A DNA stretch of 64,000 bases from G965267605 sp965267605. GTDB taxonomy: Bacteria > Bacteroidota > Bacteroidia > Flavobacteriales_E > Vicingaceae. Made by a program: the position numbers and the translations under genes. The notes below the pieces were generated by a model. It was not told the DNA's origin, ran no database searches, and saw nothing but the letters and a program-made list of their open reading frames with translations. Below, piece after piece: positions 17,665 to 26,744 of the stretch (position 1 is the stretch's first letter; each line of letters opens with the position of its first letter). The stretch spans positions 124,001 to 188,000 of the forward strand of contig OZ254088.1 in NCBI GenBank assembly GCA_965267605.1, given 5' to 3'.

Positions 17665-18944
17665 CAAATGTTCTTTATCGCGTTTCTGATTGCTCCCAAT
17701 AGGTGATCCATTTCTTCCTTAGTTAGTGTTGCAGAAAGGAACCACGCCTCAAAAGCACTTGGTGGAATGTACACTCCGTTGTCGATTAAGTTCCAGAAGA
17801 ACTTACTGAAGATCTCTCCGTCTCCTGTTTTGGCTGAGTCGAAATCCTTTACTTTCTCATTAGTGAAGAATGGATTTACCATTGACCCAAACCTGTTGAC
17901 CGTCATCGGTAAACCTTTCTCATTGGCCGCCTGAAAACAAACATCGTTGATTGCAGTAGCGTGCTTTTCAAATTGATCAAAAGGATCAATGCCTTTAAGT
18001 GTCTTCAATGTAGCCAGTCCGCATGCCATGGCAACGGGATTGCCAGATAAAGTGCCAGCCTGATACATATTTCCCAATGGTGCTACGGTATTCATGATCT
18101 CCTCACTGGCGCCATAAGCTCCTACAGGAAACCCTCCTCCGATTACTTTTCCAAGGCAAGTTATGTCCGGTTGCACGCCAAGTTTCTTTTGGGGCCCTCC
18201 ATAGCAACTGCGGTACGCTGCCATTACTTCATCGAATACCAGCAATGTGCCATTCCTTTGTGTAATCTCTCTTAGCTCTTCAAGAAATCCAGGTTCAGGA
18301 ACAACAACTCCCATGTTTCCGGCAACGGGTTCTATGAAGATCGCGGCCAGATCATCGGCATGTGCATGAAAGTGGCTCAGTACACTTTCCATGTCGTTAT
18401 AATTCGCAATCAGCGTATTGGAAACAGCCCCATCCGGCACACCAGCACTTCCAGGTAAACTCAGGGTAGCTACACCAGAACCAGCTGCAACCAGTAAGGA
18501 ATCAGCATGACCATGGTAACAGCCAGCAAACTTGATGATCTTATTTCTTCCGGTATACGCCCGACTTAATCTGATCGCACTTAATACAGCCTCGGTTCCG
18601 GAACTAACAAAGCGGATCTTATCCATTCCATCAAAGGCACTGGTAATCTCATTGGCAAGGTCAATTTCGCCCTGACTGGTTGCACCAAAACTGAACCCTT
18701 TCTTAAATGCAGCTTCTGTGGCGCTAAGCACATCTGGGTGACCGTGCCCAAGAATCATGGGACCATAAGATCCAACCAAATCCAGATACCTGTTTCCATC
18801 CACATCCGTGATCCAATTGCCCTCGGCAGACTCCATAATCAGCGGGTTACCACCCACTGAATTGAACGCCCTTACAGGACTATTTACGCCACCAACCAGG
18901 ACTTTACAGGCTTCCTGAAATTTCTCCTCTGATAGGTTCCTCAT
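17664..18944 (-). CDS. hemL: Glutamate-1-semialdehyde 2,1-aminomutase
   Basis: A 426-aa PLP enzyme of class III aminotransferase fold that makes 5-aminolevulinate from glutamate-1-semialdehyde. Landmarks are GGVNSPVRAFNSVGG at the N-terminus, GTEAVLSAIRLSRAYTGR and GCYHGHADSLLV near residue 115-150, and LVFDEVMAAYR. The PLP lysine is in CLGKVIGGGFPVGAYG (about K265). Together with HemA it forms the C5 pathway. It starts 22 nt after the hemD stop. Confidence 0.97.
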   Translation of the reverse strand: MRNLSEEKFQEACKVLVGGVNSPVRAFNSVGGNPLIMESAEGNWITDVDGNRYLDLVGSYGPMILGHGHPDVLSATEAAFKKGFSFGATSQGEIDLANEITSAFDGMDKIRFVSSGTEAVLSAIRLSRAYTGRNKIIKFAGCYHGHADSLLVAAGSGVATLSLPGSAGVPDGAVSNTLIANYNDMESVLSHFHAHADDLAAIFIEPVAGNMGVVVPEPGFLEELREITQRNGTLLVFDEVMAAYRSCYGGPQKKLGVQPDITCLGKVIGGGFPVGAYGASEEIMNTVAPLGNMYQAGTLSGNPVAMACGLATLKTLKGIDPFDQFEKHATAINDVCFQAANEKGLPMTVNRFGSMVNPFFTNEKVKDFDSAKTGDGEIFSKFFWNLIDNGVYIPPSAFEAWFLSATLTKEEMDHLLGAIRNAIKNI

Positions 18945-18966
18945 TGCTCCGGATTTGAGCTCGAAA

Positions 18967-19659
18967 TTAATTGTTTTTAGCTAGTGAATTAAGGATGCCA
19001 CTCCAATTGTGCGGACTGGCTTCTTCATATATATTCAAGCCAAGTTTTTTGGCCATAGCACTCGTGGAAGGTCCAATGCTCAAGATGTTTGGAATAGACT
19101 GACTATCAATCTGATCATGCAGAGATATGCCAGCTGTGCCGCTCATGATTACTACTGTATCCGCTTTTTTCAATTCCTCAAGTTCGTGAACAGACAATGC
19201 CCTTGTTCGTGTGGTGTAACATTCAATGCGATCAAAAGTACATCCTCGCTGAATGAGCAATTCCTCCATTAGTTTGCTGGCCTTGCTGGAACATGGGAAG
19301 GCAATGCTTTCGCCAGCTACAATAGGTAATTCCTTACCCAGCGCTTCCGCTGTATGTTCGGGCGATTCATAGTCCACCACCCATCCTGCCTGGCGAACGG
19401 CTTCGCTGGTGGTTGGACCAATGGTCGCGATATGCGTTTGGGGTCCGATAAGGTTGTTAGGTGCACTTTTAACGGCTGCACTGCTCGTAAAAACAACCCA
19501 ATTGTATTCCCGGGTTTGAGTGGAAATATGTGTGAAGGATTCTAACTGAATGAGCGGAATGTGTGTTGCCTTGGCGCCCAGCGCTTGCAGATCATGCAAA
19601 TACGCTTCTGGAATATCTGCTCCGGTAAGAACTATGGTCTTATTCAGAAGTGGCTTCAC
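18967..19659 (-). CDS. hemD: Uroporphyrinogen-III synthase
   Basis: A 230-aa, poorly conserved enzyme that closes and inverts ring D of hydroxymethylbilane. Recognised by the two-lobe HemD layout: IVLTGADIPEAYLHDLQALGA at the start, NWVVFTSSAAVKS (about residue 55), IATIGPTTSEAVRQAGW (about 82), and in the second lobe IIMSGTAGI-like VVIMSGTAGISLH and SIGPSTSAMAKKLGL. The start is a GTG at 19659, inside the last 20 nt of the hemA::hemC frame, which suggests translational coupling. Position in the haem operon supports the call. Confidence 0.88.
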   Translation of the reverse strand: MKPLLNKTIVLTGADIPEAYLHDLQALGAKATHIPLIQLESFTHISTQTREYNWVVFTSSAAVKSAPNNLIGPQTHIATIGPTTSEAVRQAGWVVDYESPEHTAEALGKELPIVAGESIAFPCSSKASKLMEELLIQRGCTFDRIECYTTRTRALSVHELEELKKADTVVIMSGTAGISLHDQIDSQSIPNILSIGPSTSAMAKKLGLNIYEEASPHNWSGILNSLAKNN

Positions 19660-21826
19660 TGATCAAGACTTTTTTTTTAGCCTCGACTTCCTGTTTTAGC
19701 TCGCTAGCGACCTCAGCGGCCAGTTCTTTCCAGGATTCAACATTGCCACTCTTTTGCACAGATCTCACCGCGTCATTTTCTGAGAAGAAGACAGCATTAA
19801 CCGATAAGTTGCCGTCTTCAATGCTGGCGTAGCAACCAAGCGGAATGGAGCAACCGCCCCCAATCAATTCCAATACCAGTCGTTCTGTATGCACAGCAGT
19901 CCATGACGTGTCGTTGTTCACTCGGCTAAGCAGCTCCTGAACCTCTTTGTTGCTCGAAGCACATTCCAATGCAATAGCACCTTGGCCAGGAGCAGGAAGC
20001 ATCTGCTCAAACGAAATGATCTGCTTGGCAACGTCCAACATATCCATACGAATCAGTCCGGCAGCGGCTAGAATGATGGCATCATATTCTCCTGCTTCCA
20101 TTTTGGCGATGCGTGAATCTATGTTGCCCTGTATGTGCTTGATCTCCAGATCCGGATTCATTCGGTTCAATTGAGCCGCCCTTCGTGGACTGCCAGTTCC
20201 TACAATCGCTCCAGCTGGTAGTTCTTCAATGCTTTGGTACTTATTGGACAACAGAACATCCCTCGCATCCTGGCGTTCAAGGATAGCAGCAATTTGCAAT
20301 CCTTCTACCTTTTCCGTTGGAAGGTCTTTATAGCTATGCACGGCCATGTCAACCTCACCTGACAGGATCTTTCTTTGGATCGCGTTGGTGAAGGCACCTA
20401 CCTCTTCAATATTTCCAAGATCGCCTGAAGTTTCCACTACTTTCAACTGGAAGTCTACGTCAGGCCAGGTGTCTCTTAACAGTTGAAGTGCCTGGTAAGA
20501 TTGTGTTAAGGCCAGTTTGCTCCCTCTTGTACCCACAAGAATGGTTTTCTTGGGTAACTCTACAGGATAGCCTTTAAGATCAAGTAAATCTCGGGCGGCT
20601 TTGAATTTTTCCGATTCAGCTTCAGGATCCTCCACCATCTTCTTCAATTCCTTGAATGGAGTATTGGTGAATCTTCGCATCATGCGATGCGTGAATTTTT
20701 CCAGCAGTTGCCTCTGTTCTTCAGACAGTTCACCCAGCTTAGGCATCAACCAGTTCAGTTCATCATCTTTGATTGATTCAAGCTGGTTCCAGTAAGATTC
20801 AATCATTGGGGCTGCCTGTCTGTCCGTAAGCCACTTAGCAAACAGCTGTGCTTCCTCATCCACGATCACCTTTGCCTGCGGAATCTCATCGTATCTTTTC
20901 TGCAGACCTTCAAAGGTTAGTTCCTTGATGTCATCAAGATCGTACAGGTGAACATTGCCCAGTTCTTTGAGTTCTTCATTGAAATTTCGGGGAACTCCAA
21001 AATCAATGAGTAGCTTCTGTGCGTCTTCGTTGTATGCAAGTTGAGCTCTTGTGCACTTACTGCTTTCGAGATCCTGCTCGGATAGAAGATTCACCTCGCC
21101 TTGCGTGCCTCCAATTACGATATCCACTGAGAACAGCACACGATGAATTTCGTGCATGGTAATGGCTTCGCCACCCCATTGCCTGGCCATGTTGTCCGCT
21201 CTTCCACTATCGTGAGAGGCAACGTATAGTTTTTTGATACCTGTTCTGTCCAGAATAGTAGTCACCAGATTGGCCATGTTTCCGGTGCCTATCACCAGCA
21301 TGGTAGACTCCGGTAGCACGAATTCGTGCTTGTTGATCAGCTCAAAACCAACTGTAGCCAGTGATGCAGAGTACTTACCAATATTGGTTTCCTTTCGTAC
21401 ACGTCTTCCAGCGTGAATAGCATGGCCCACCAACTGATTGGTAATCGGACCGTCAGTGCCAGCCTCCTCGGCCAATTCAAAAGCAGATTTAATCTGACCC
21501 AGAATTTGATGTTCACCAATGGCTTGAGACTCAAGGCCGGCTGAAGTGCTGAACAGGCTGTTAATCGTTAACTCAGAATCCGGAAGAATGTTGAGAAAGC
21601 GTCTGCCTACACCGAGAGATTTGAAGAAGTCGATCATGGGCTCCAGAGACTCACCAACACCGTAGTAAGCTAAACGGTTACATGTGGAGATAATAAAGGC
21701 CTCATCGTAATCCTTCTTCGAAGCTCTCAAAGTGCGGATTACTTGCTCCTTGTTCAGTGCTGCCAATTCACGAATCGCGATTGGTGCATTCTGATGACTT
21801 AATTCAACCCCTAAGATTTTCTTCAT
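19640..21826 (-). CDS. Fused glutamyl-tRNA reductase (HemA) - hydroxymethylbilane synthase (HemC)
   Basis: One 728-aa frame holding two haem enzymes. Residues 1 to about 425 are HemA: catalytic Cys C49 in IISTCNRLAYY, the GEHQILGQIKSAF motif, the NADPH site VIGTGNMANLV, and a C-terminal helical dimerisation domain ending about 420. Residues 428-728 are HemC: VGTRGSKLALTQS, the catalytic Asp region HSYKDLPTE, GTGSPRRAAQLN, and the dipyrromethane-anchoring Cys in LIGGGCSIPLG. Both sets of catalytic residues are intact, so both activities are expected, about one step apart (HemL and HemB act between). HemB is not in the window. It is the first gene of the operon. I know separate hemA and hemC genes as the usual state. 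Confidence 0.95.
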   Translation of the reverse strand: MKKILGVELSHQNAPIAIRELAALNKEQVIRTLRASKKDYDEAFIISTCNRLAYYGVGESLEPMIDFFKSLGVGRRFLNILPDSELTINSLFSTSAGLESQAIGEHQILGQIKSAFELAEEAGTDGPITNQLVGHAIHAGRRVRKETNIGKYSASLATVGFELINKHEFVLPESTMLVIGTGNMANLVTTILDRTGIKKLYVASHDSGRADNMARQWGGEAITMHEIHRVLFSVDIVIGGTQGEVNLLSEQDLESSKCTRAQLAYNEDAQKLLIDFGVPRNFNEELKELGNVHLYDLDDIKELTFEGLQKRYDEIPQAKVIVDEEAQLFAKWLTDRQAAPMIESYWNQLESIKDDELNWLMPKLGELSEEQRQLLEKFTHRMMRRFTNTPFKELKKMVEDPEAESEKFKAARDLLDLKGYPVELPKKTILVGTRGSKLALTQSYQALQLLRDTWPDVDFQLKVVETSGDLGNIEEVGAFTNAIQRKILSGEVDMAVHSYKDLPTEKVEGLQIAAILERQDARDVLLSNKYQSIEELPAGAIVGTGSPRRAAQLNRMNPDLEIKHIQGNIDSRIAKMEAGEYDAIILAAAGLIRMDMLDVAKQIISFEQMLPAPGQGAIALECASSNKEVQELLSRVNNDTSWTAVHTERLVLELIGGGCSIPLGCYASIEDGNLSVNAVFFSENDAVRSVQKSGNVESWKELAAEVASELKQEVEAKKKVLISEATSE

Positions 21827-21843
21827 CCCTTCTTCTAGGCTGG

Positions 21844-21851
21844 CAAAGATA
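21844..21851 (-). promoter_or_regulatory. -7 element of the haem operon
   Basis: On the minus strand TATCTTTG exactly matches TAnnTTTG, 17 nt upstream of the hemA::hemC ATG. The -33 region at 19-21 nt spacing is T-rich (TTTTT) but has no clear TTG. Confidence 0.45.
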
Positions 21852-21887
21852 CGGCTTGAAAAGCGATATTAAAAACTCTGAAACCCT

Positions 21888-22664
21888 TTATTCACTGGGC
21901 GGAACGTCTACCAGCTGATTGTTGTCGTAGTACTCAATTGCCCTGATTTTGCCAGTATTCCAGTAAACGGTGAATTTTCCATGCAATTTGCCCTCTTTTA
22001 GGTTAAAAACAGCCTTCCTTTTCCCGTTGTTGAAATAACTGGTCCATTGACCATGTTTCTTTCCTTCTTTGTAAGAGCCCTCGCTGAATTTGGTGCCGTC
22101 ATTATAGTACATGGTACACTTGCCGTGCATCTGGCCCTTCTTATACTCCACCGTTTTGCCAGGAATGTCGTACTCGTAATAGTAGGTCGCGGTACCTTCA
22201 AGGCTATCGGCTTCATAGGTCAGTACCTTAACCAGAAAGCCATCCTTGTCCCAGTGAGCGACCTGACCTTCTTTCATTCCAGCCAGGTGATTTCCTTCCT
22301 CTTTACGTTTACCGTCCTTGTACCATTTCTGATACTTGCCATGTTTTTCACCGTTAAGAAAACTTGTCATAGACTCCTGTGTATCATCTGCGTAGTACGT
22401 GTAGGCCACACTGTCCGGATCAAGGATTTCCTGTCTGACTTTCTTTTTCTTCTTCTCAGCTGTTTCCTCAGACTTCTCTTTTTTGGCGGGTTTTTCTTTG
22501 GGTGGTTTCTCCTTCTTTTCCTTTGCAGGTTTCTCTGGTTTCTCCTGTTCAACTTTGGCACCCTTCTTCGCCTTCTTTCCACCACCAGACTGTGCTTTAA
22601 CACCAGAAACAGCGAAAAAGCACGCAACGCATATGCAGAGATAGAATTTCAAGGTAAACTTCAT
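21888..22664 (-). CDS. Exported MORN-repeat (YwqK-like) protein
   Basis: A 258-aa protein. The ATG at 22664 starts a signal peptide (MKFTLKFYLCICVACFFAVSGVKAQ); the longer upstream frame lacks one. Residues 28-75 are extremely rich in Lys, Glu and Pro and look disordered. After that come about six MORN_2-type repeats of roughly 22 residues, each with a pattern like NGEKHGKYQKWYKDGKR, GKMHGKC, GKKHGQWTSYFNNGKR and GKLHGKFTVYWNTGKI. Such proteins are often labelled YwqK antitoxin, but no toxin gene is present here. It follows the nnr gene by about 60 nt in the same direction. Function unknown; export suggests an envelope role. Confidence 0.8.
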   Translation of the reverse strand: MKFTLKFYLCICVACFFAVSGVKAQSGGGKKAKKGAKVEQEKPEKPAKEKKEKPPKEKPAKKEKSEETAEKKKKKVRQEILDPDSVAYTYYADDTQESMTSFLNGEKHGKYQKWYKDGKRKEEGNHLAGMKEGQVAHWDKDGFLVKVLTYEADSLEGTATYYYEYDIPGKTVEYKKGQMHGKCTMYYNDGTKFSEGSYKEGKKHGQWTSYFNNGKRKAVFNLKEGKLHGKFTVYWNTGKIRAIEYYDNNQLVDVPPSE

Positions 22665-22723
22665 TTTGGCAATAATCCCTAGGCAATTATCCCGCCAAAC
22701 AAGCACCTAAATTAGCTAAAAAC

Positions 22724-24226
22724 TCAGTTCATAGTACTGGGCTCCAAGGCTTTGAATGCCTGGGGGAGCTGCTCGATGATATCAGATGCAATGATGCCAG
22801 TCTCTCCCAGTTCTTCTCTGGCCAAATCGCCAGCAAAGCCGTGAATGAAAACACCAATTCTTGCGCTGTCAAGCGGGGATATACCTCTAGCAAGTAACGC
22901 TGAGATCACACCTGTTAGTGCATCCCCTGAACCTGGAGTTGCCATTCCCGGATTCCCGGATTGATTGAACGAAACCAATCCATCAGGAGATGTGATGCAA
23001 GTGAATTTGCCTTTTAGTACTACAATGACTCCATGTTTGGCACTGAATTCTATTTGCGTCTGGATGCGTTCCGGTCCTGTGATCTGCTGACCAGATATCC
23101 TTTCGAATTCCCGCCAATGAGGTGTGAGAATACTGTTTCGGGGCAGGTGTTCCAAAAGCGAGGGATTACCGGCCAATAGGTTGAGTGCATCGGCATCCAT
23201 TACTACCGGTTGGTCTACCTGATTTAATAAATCTTCGAGGTACCTGGCCGCGTGATCAGATTGTCCAATACCGGGACCAATAGCATAGGTATCGTAATCC
23301 TCGAGAAGCTTAAAATCAGAGATCGTGTGATCTTGTATTCCACATACGCACATGGCTTCCGGTAGAATTTCCTGTACGATCTCCACCCCGGTTGCGGGCA
23401 CAGCCAGTGTAACGATCCCGCTTCCGCTTCTTAGTGCCGCTTTTGCCGCAAGTGTGGCAGCACCCATTTTACCATGGGAACCAGCGGTCAAATGGATTTT
23501 ACCGAAAACGCCTTTATGGTCAAATGGATCACGTGGTGCCAGCTTGGACATCACGTATCGGTGGTTTATCAACTCGTAGTTGGTGTTGGTATTCGAGTAG
23601 TACTCCTCGCTTAAGCCAATGTCAAGGATATGGATATTGCCAATGCACGCTTGTGTTTCTTTGAAAAAGAATGAGCGTTTTGGAATTTGCAGTGTAAGTG
23701 TGGCGTGGGCTGCAAACTTGATGTCTTCAGTATTGGGATGGTCGCATTGCAGTCCAGATGGGCAATCTATAGCCACGCGGTACGCTTGAAATTCATTTAG
23801 CTCCTTGATCTTGGTAGCCAGCTCTCCTTCAATGCCTCTGGATAATCCAGTTCCGAATATCGCATCAACAATTACATCCGGCTGCTCGGTAAAAGAAGAT
23901 GTGTTGTCGTACTGATGCAGAGAGGTTTTACTTAAGCGTTCCTTATTTGTCTTGTAATCGGGACTGCCTTCCGCGGTACGAAAAATCAAATAGGCGTGTG
24001 CATTTCGACCGTGGTCGTTCAACATTCTACAAACCGCTAGTCCGTCACCGCCATTGTTGCCCTGTCCGCAAATGATGGCGAATCTGGTATCTGAAGAGAA
24101 TTCTTCTAACAGCCAATTTGTAAGCGCGTGTGCGGCTCGCTCCATAAGGTCCAGGGAAGGAATAGGTTCGTTAGAGATCGTGTATTGATCCCAGTCCTGG
24201 ATCTGTTTGACGGTGAATAGCTTCAT
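22724..24226 (-). CDS. nnr: Bifunctional NAD(P)HX epimerase/ADP-dependent dehydratase
   Basis: A 500-aa metabolite-repair enzyme that restores NAD(P)H from its hydrated forms. The N-terminal YjeF_N epimerase domain (1 to about 210) shows GQGNNGGDGLAVCRML and DAIFGTGLSRGI. The C-terminal carbohydrate-kinase-like dehydratase domain (about 220-500) shows the GSHGKMGAATLAAKAALRSGSG region, AIGPGIGQ, VMDADALNLL, LTPHWREFERI and the ATP site NPGMATPGSGDALTG. The ATG at 24226 is preferred over a TTG four codons upstream. Confidence 0.95.
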   Translation of the reverse strand: MKLFTVKQIQDWDQYTISNEPIPSLDLMERAAHALTNWLLEEFSSDTRFAIICGQGNNGGDGLAVCRMLNDHGRNAHAYLIFRTAEGSPDYKTNKERLSKTSLHQYDNTSSFTEQPDVIVDAIFGTGLSRGIEGELATKIKELNEFQAYRVAIDCPSGLQCDHPNTEDIKFAAHATLTLQIPKRSFFFKETQACIGNIHILDIGLSEEYYSNTNTNYELINHRYVMSKLAPRDPFDHKGVFGKIHLTAGSHGKMGAATLAAKAALRSGSGIVTLAVPATGVEIVQEILPEAMCVCGIQDHTISDFKLLEDYDTYAIGPGIGQSDHAARYLEDLLNQVDQPVVMDADALNLLAGNPSLLEHLPRNSILTPHWREFERISGQQITGPERIQTQIEFSAKHGVIVVLKGKFTCITSPDGLVSFNQSGNPGMATPGSGDALTGVISALLARGISPLDSARIGVFIHGFAGDLAREELGETGIIASDIIEQLPQAFKALEPSTMN

Positions 24227-24315
24227 GCCTGTACTCAACTAAGATATCGAGAAATGATTCAAGGGCAAGTCCACCTGCCGGCAAGATGGGCTCTCTTCGG
24301 TCGACTGTCTTATTC

Positions 24316-24343
24316 AAAAAAAAGCCAGACCTACAGGTCTGGC
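24316..24343 (-). terminator. Intrinsic terminator of tRNA-fMet
   Basis: An 8-bp GC-rich stem, GCCAGACC (24324-24331) with GGTCTGGC (24336-24343), loop TACA, flanked by an A-run at 24316-24323 that is an eight-U tract on the minus strand. It lies 8 nt beyond the tRNA 3' end. Confidence 0.8.
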
Positions 24344-24351
24344 TTTCTTAG

Positions 24352-24424
<73 letters not shown>

Positions 24425-24461
24425 ATATATCTTGATTCCGTGGAATTCTTTATCGGGGGAG

Positions 24462-24491
24462 CAAATATATATTTTGTTTCTTTGTGCTCAA
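24462..24491 (-). promoter_or_regulatory. Promoter of tRNA-fMet
   Basis: On the minus strand TTG (24489-24491, within TTTTGAG), a 19-nt spacer, then TATATTTG (24462-24469), an exact -7 match. It is about 38 nt upstream of the tRNA. The same AT-rich stretch lies before era on the other strand (TTTCTTTG at 24477-24484), so the two promoters may overlap. Confidence 0.6.
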
Positions 24492-24508
24492 AATTTTTCA
24501 CTTCGTAA

Positions 24509-25390
24509 ATGCACCGTTCAGGGTTCGTCAATATTATCGGAAACCCCAATGTTGGCAAGTCAACCCTAATGAATGCCTTGTTAGGGGAGAAGTTGTCTAT
24601 CATCACGTCTAAGGCACAGACCACCCGGCATAGAATAATGGGTATTCTGAATGGGGAGGATTATCAGTTAGTGTTGTCGGATACACCTGGAATCATGGAT
24701 CCATCTTACAAGATGCAAGAGTCTATGATGGGTTTTGTGAATCTAGCGCTCACAGATGCCGATCTGTTTCTTGTAGTCACCGAACCTGGTGAGAAAGGGT
24801 TCAATGTGCCTACGGTAGTGGAGAAAGTGAAAAAGTCAGGTGTTCCTGTGATGGTCTTAATCAATAAGATCGATCTGTATGATCAAGACACCGTACAAGC
24901 TCGTTTTGAGCAAATGGAGCAGGAATTTCCAGGAGCCTTCGTCATAGGTATTTCAGCATTGAATAATTTCAATGTAGATGGATTACTAGGGAAGTTGATA
25001 GAGGCGTTGCCGGAAGGCCCCGCCTACTTCCCAAAGGATCAGGCATCGGATAAAACGTTGCGGTTCTTTATGTCTGAAATCATTAGAGAGAAGATATTTC
25101 TCCATTACAAACAGGAGATACCTTATTCAGTAGAAGTTGAGATTGAGCGCTTCAAGGAAGAAGAGGACCTGGTTAGAATATCGGCTATCATTTACGTTGC
25201 CCGTGATTCGCAAAAAGGTATCATTATCGGACATAAGGGCTCTGCACTGAAGCGTGTGGGAACAGAATCGAGACGAGACATGGAGAAGTTTCTGGACAAG
25301 AAGGTGTTTCTTGAAACACATGTGAAAGTGAACAAAGACTGGAGAAATAGAAGCGATCAGTTGAGAAGATTTGGATATTCGCCATCGTGA
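24509..25390 (+). CDS. era: GTPase Era
   Basis: A 293-aa GTPase needed for 16S rRNA maturation and 30S assembly. G1 is GNPNVGKST (about residue 10), G3 DTPGIMD, G4 NKID. A C-terminal KH domain contains GIIIGHKGSALKRVGTESR (about 230), which binds the 3' end of 16S rRNA. Its TGA overlaps the GTG start of der (GTGA), so the two are translated from one message. Confidence 0.97.
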   Translation: MHRSGFVNIIGNPNVGKSTLMNALLGEKLSIITSKAQTTRHRIMGILNGEDYQLVLSDTPGIMDPSYKMQESMMGFVNLALTDADLFLVVTEPGEKGFNVPTVVEKVKKSGVPVMVLINKIDLYDQDTVQARFEQMEQEFPGAFVIGISALNNFNVDGLLGKLIEALPEGPAYFPKDQASDKTLRFFMSEIIREKIFLHYKQEIPYSVEVEIERFKEEEDLVRISAIIYVARDSQKGIIIGHKGSALKRVGTESRRDMEKFLDKKVFLETHVKVNKDWRNRSDQLRRFGYSPS

Positions 25391-26688
25391 GTGGAATTGT
25401 TGCCATAGTAGGAAGACCAAATGTGGGTAAGTCCACATTGTTCAATCGCATGACGGAATCGCGCGAAGCGATTGTGGATGAGGTGAGTGGTGTTACACGC
25501 GACCGGCATTACGGAACGGTAGAATGGGGGGGAGGCACATTTACCCTGATTGATACAGGTGGTTACATTCAGGGAAGTGATGATGTTTTTGAGGCTGCCA
25601 TTAGAGATCAGGTGAAGATTGCAATGGATGAAGCCGATGTGCTTCTATTCATTGTAGACGTAACTACAGGTGTTACGGATCTTGACCTTAGGGTAGTTGA
25701 TTTATTGCGAAAAGCTGGAAAGCCTGTCGTGATTGGCGTTAATAAAGTTGATAACAACGCAAGGCGAAATGATGCTTCGGAATTTTACTCTCTAGGCTTA
25801 GGAGAGTTTACTTGTATCTCTTCGATTAATGGTTCGGGTACGGGAGATTTACTTGATGAAATCATCTCGCATCTTGAAGTGGAAGAAGAAGAGGAATCGG
25901 ATCTCCCAAAGTTTGCTGTAGTAGGGAAGCCTAATGTTGGCAAATCGTCTCTTATAAATACCCTTCTGGGCGAGGAAAGGAATATCGTTACAGACATAGC
26001 GGGAACTACTCGGGATTCGGTCACAACCCGTTTCAATGCGTTTGGTTTTGATTTTGAGATTGTTGATACCGCTGGACTGAGAAGGAAAGGAAAGGTTCAC
26101 GAATCTCTGGAGTTCTATTCAGTGATGAGGACCATTCGGGCCATTGAGAAAGCAGATGTTTGCCTTTTGTTGATTGATGCCACAGAAGGATTGACTGCAC
26201 AAGACCTCAACATTGTTCATTTGGTGATTCGGAATAAGAAGGGAATGGTGATGTGCGTAAATAAATGGGACCTCATCAACAAGGAAACGAATACGATGAA
26301 GGCCATGGAAGAGGATATCCGTGAGAAGACTGCTCCTTTCACAGATTATCCGATCATAACCACATCAGCGCTTAAGAAACAAAGGGTGCTTAAAGCATTT
26401 GAAGAAGGTATGAAGGTGTATGAGAATCGTTCACTCCGTATTCCTACCAGGAAGTTGAACGATTATCTGCTTGAAGTTATTCAGCAAACACCTCCTCCAG
26501 CGATCAAGGGAAAGTATATTAAGATCAAGTACATTACACAGCTTCCTACCAATACTCCGGCATTTGCATTCTTCTGCAATCATCCCCAGTACGTTAAGGA
26601 TCCATACAAGCGTTTTCTTGAAAACAAAATCAGGTCAGAGTACGATTTCCACGGTGTTCCGATCAAGATCTACATGCGCAAAAAGTAG
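25387..26688 (+). CDS. der: GTPase Der (EngA)
   Basis: A 433-aa protein with two tandem GTPase domains, used in 50S assembly. First domain: GRPNVGKST, DTGGYI, NKVD. Second domain: GKPNVGKSS, DTAGLRRKGKV, NKWD. The C-terminal KH-like domain contains TPAFAFFCNHPQ and ends at YMRKK. The GTG start at 25387 overlaps era by 4 nt and is supported by the usual MSGIVAIVGRPNVGKS N-terminus. Confidence 0.97.
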   Translation: MSGIVAIVGRPNVGKSTLFNRMTESREAIVDEVSGVTRDRHYGTVEWGGGTFTLIDTGGYIQGSDDVFEAAIRDQVKIAMDEADVLLFIVDVTTGVTDLDLRVVDLLRKAGKPVVIGVNKVDNNARRNDASEFYSLGLGEFTCISSINGSGTGDLLDEIISHLEVEEEEESDLPKFAVVGKPNVGKSSLINTLLGEERNIVTDIAGTTRDSVTTRFNAFGFDFEIVDTAGLRRKGKVHESLEFYSVMRTIRAIEKADVCLLLIDATEGLTAQDLNIVHLVIRNKKGMVMCVNKWDLINKETNTMKAMEEDIREKTAPFTDYPIITTSALKKQRVLKAFEEGMKVYENRSLRIPTRKLNDYLLEVIQQTPPPAIKGKYIKIKYITQLPTNTPAFAFFCNHPQYVKDPYKRFLENKIRSEYDFHGVPIKIYMRKK

Positions 26689-26744
26689 TGCTGCGAGCCT
26701 ATTTTGCGTAACTTGAGCCAGTTCTATTCTAAACCTATTTTACT

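Noticed and set aside
22440..22600. Lys/Glu/Pro-rich low-complexity segment suggestive of a nucleoid protein
   Set aside because: It follows a signal peptide and precedes MORN repeats, so it is a linker in an exported protein.
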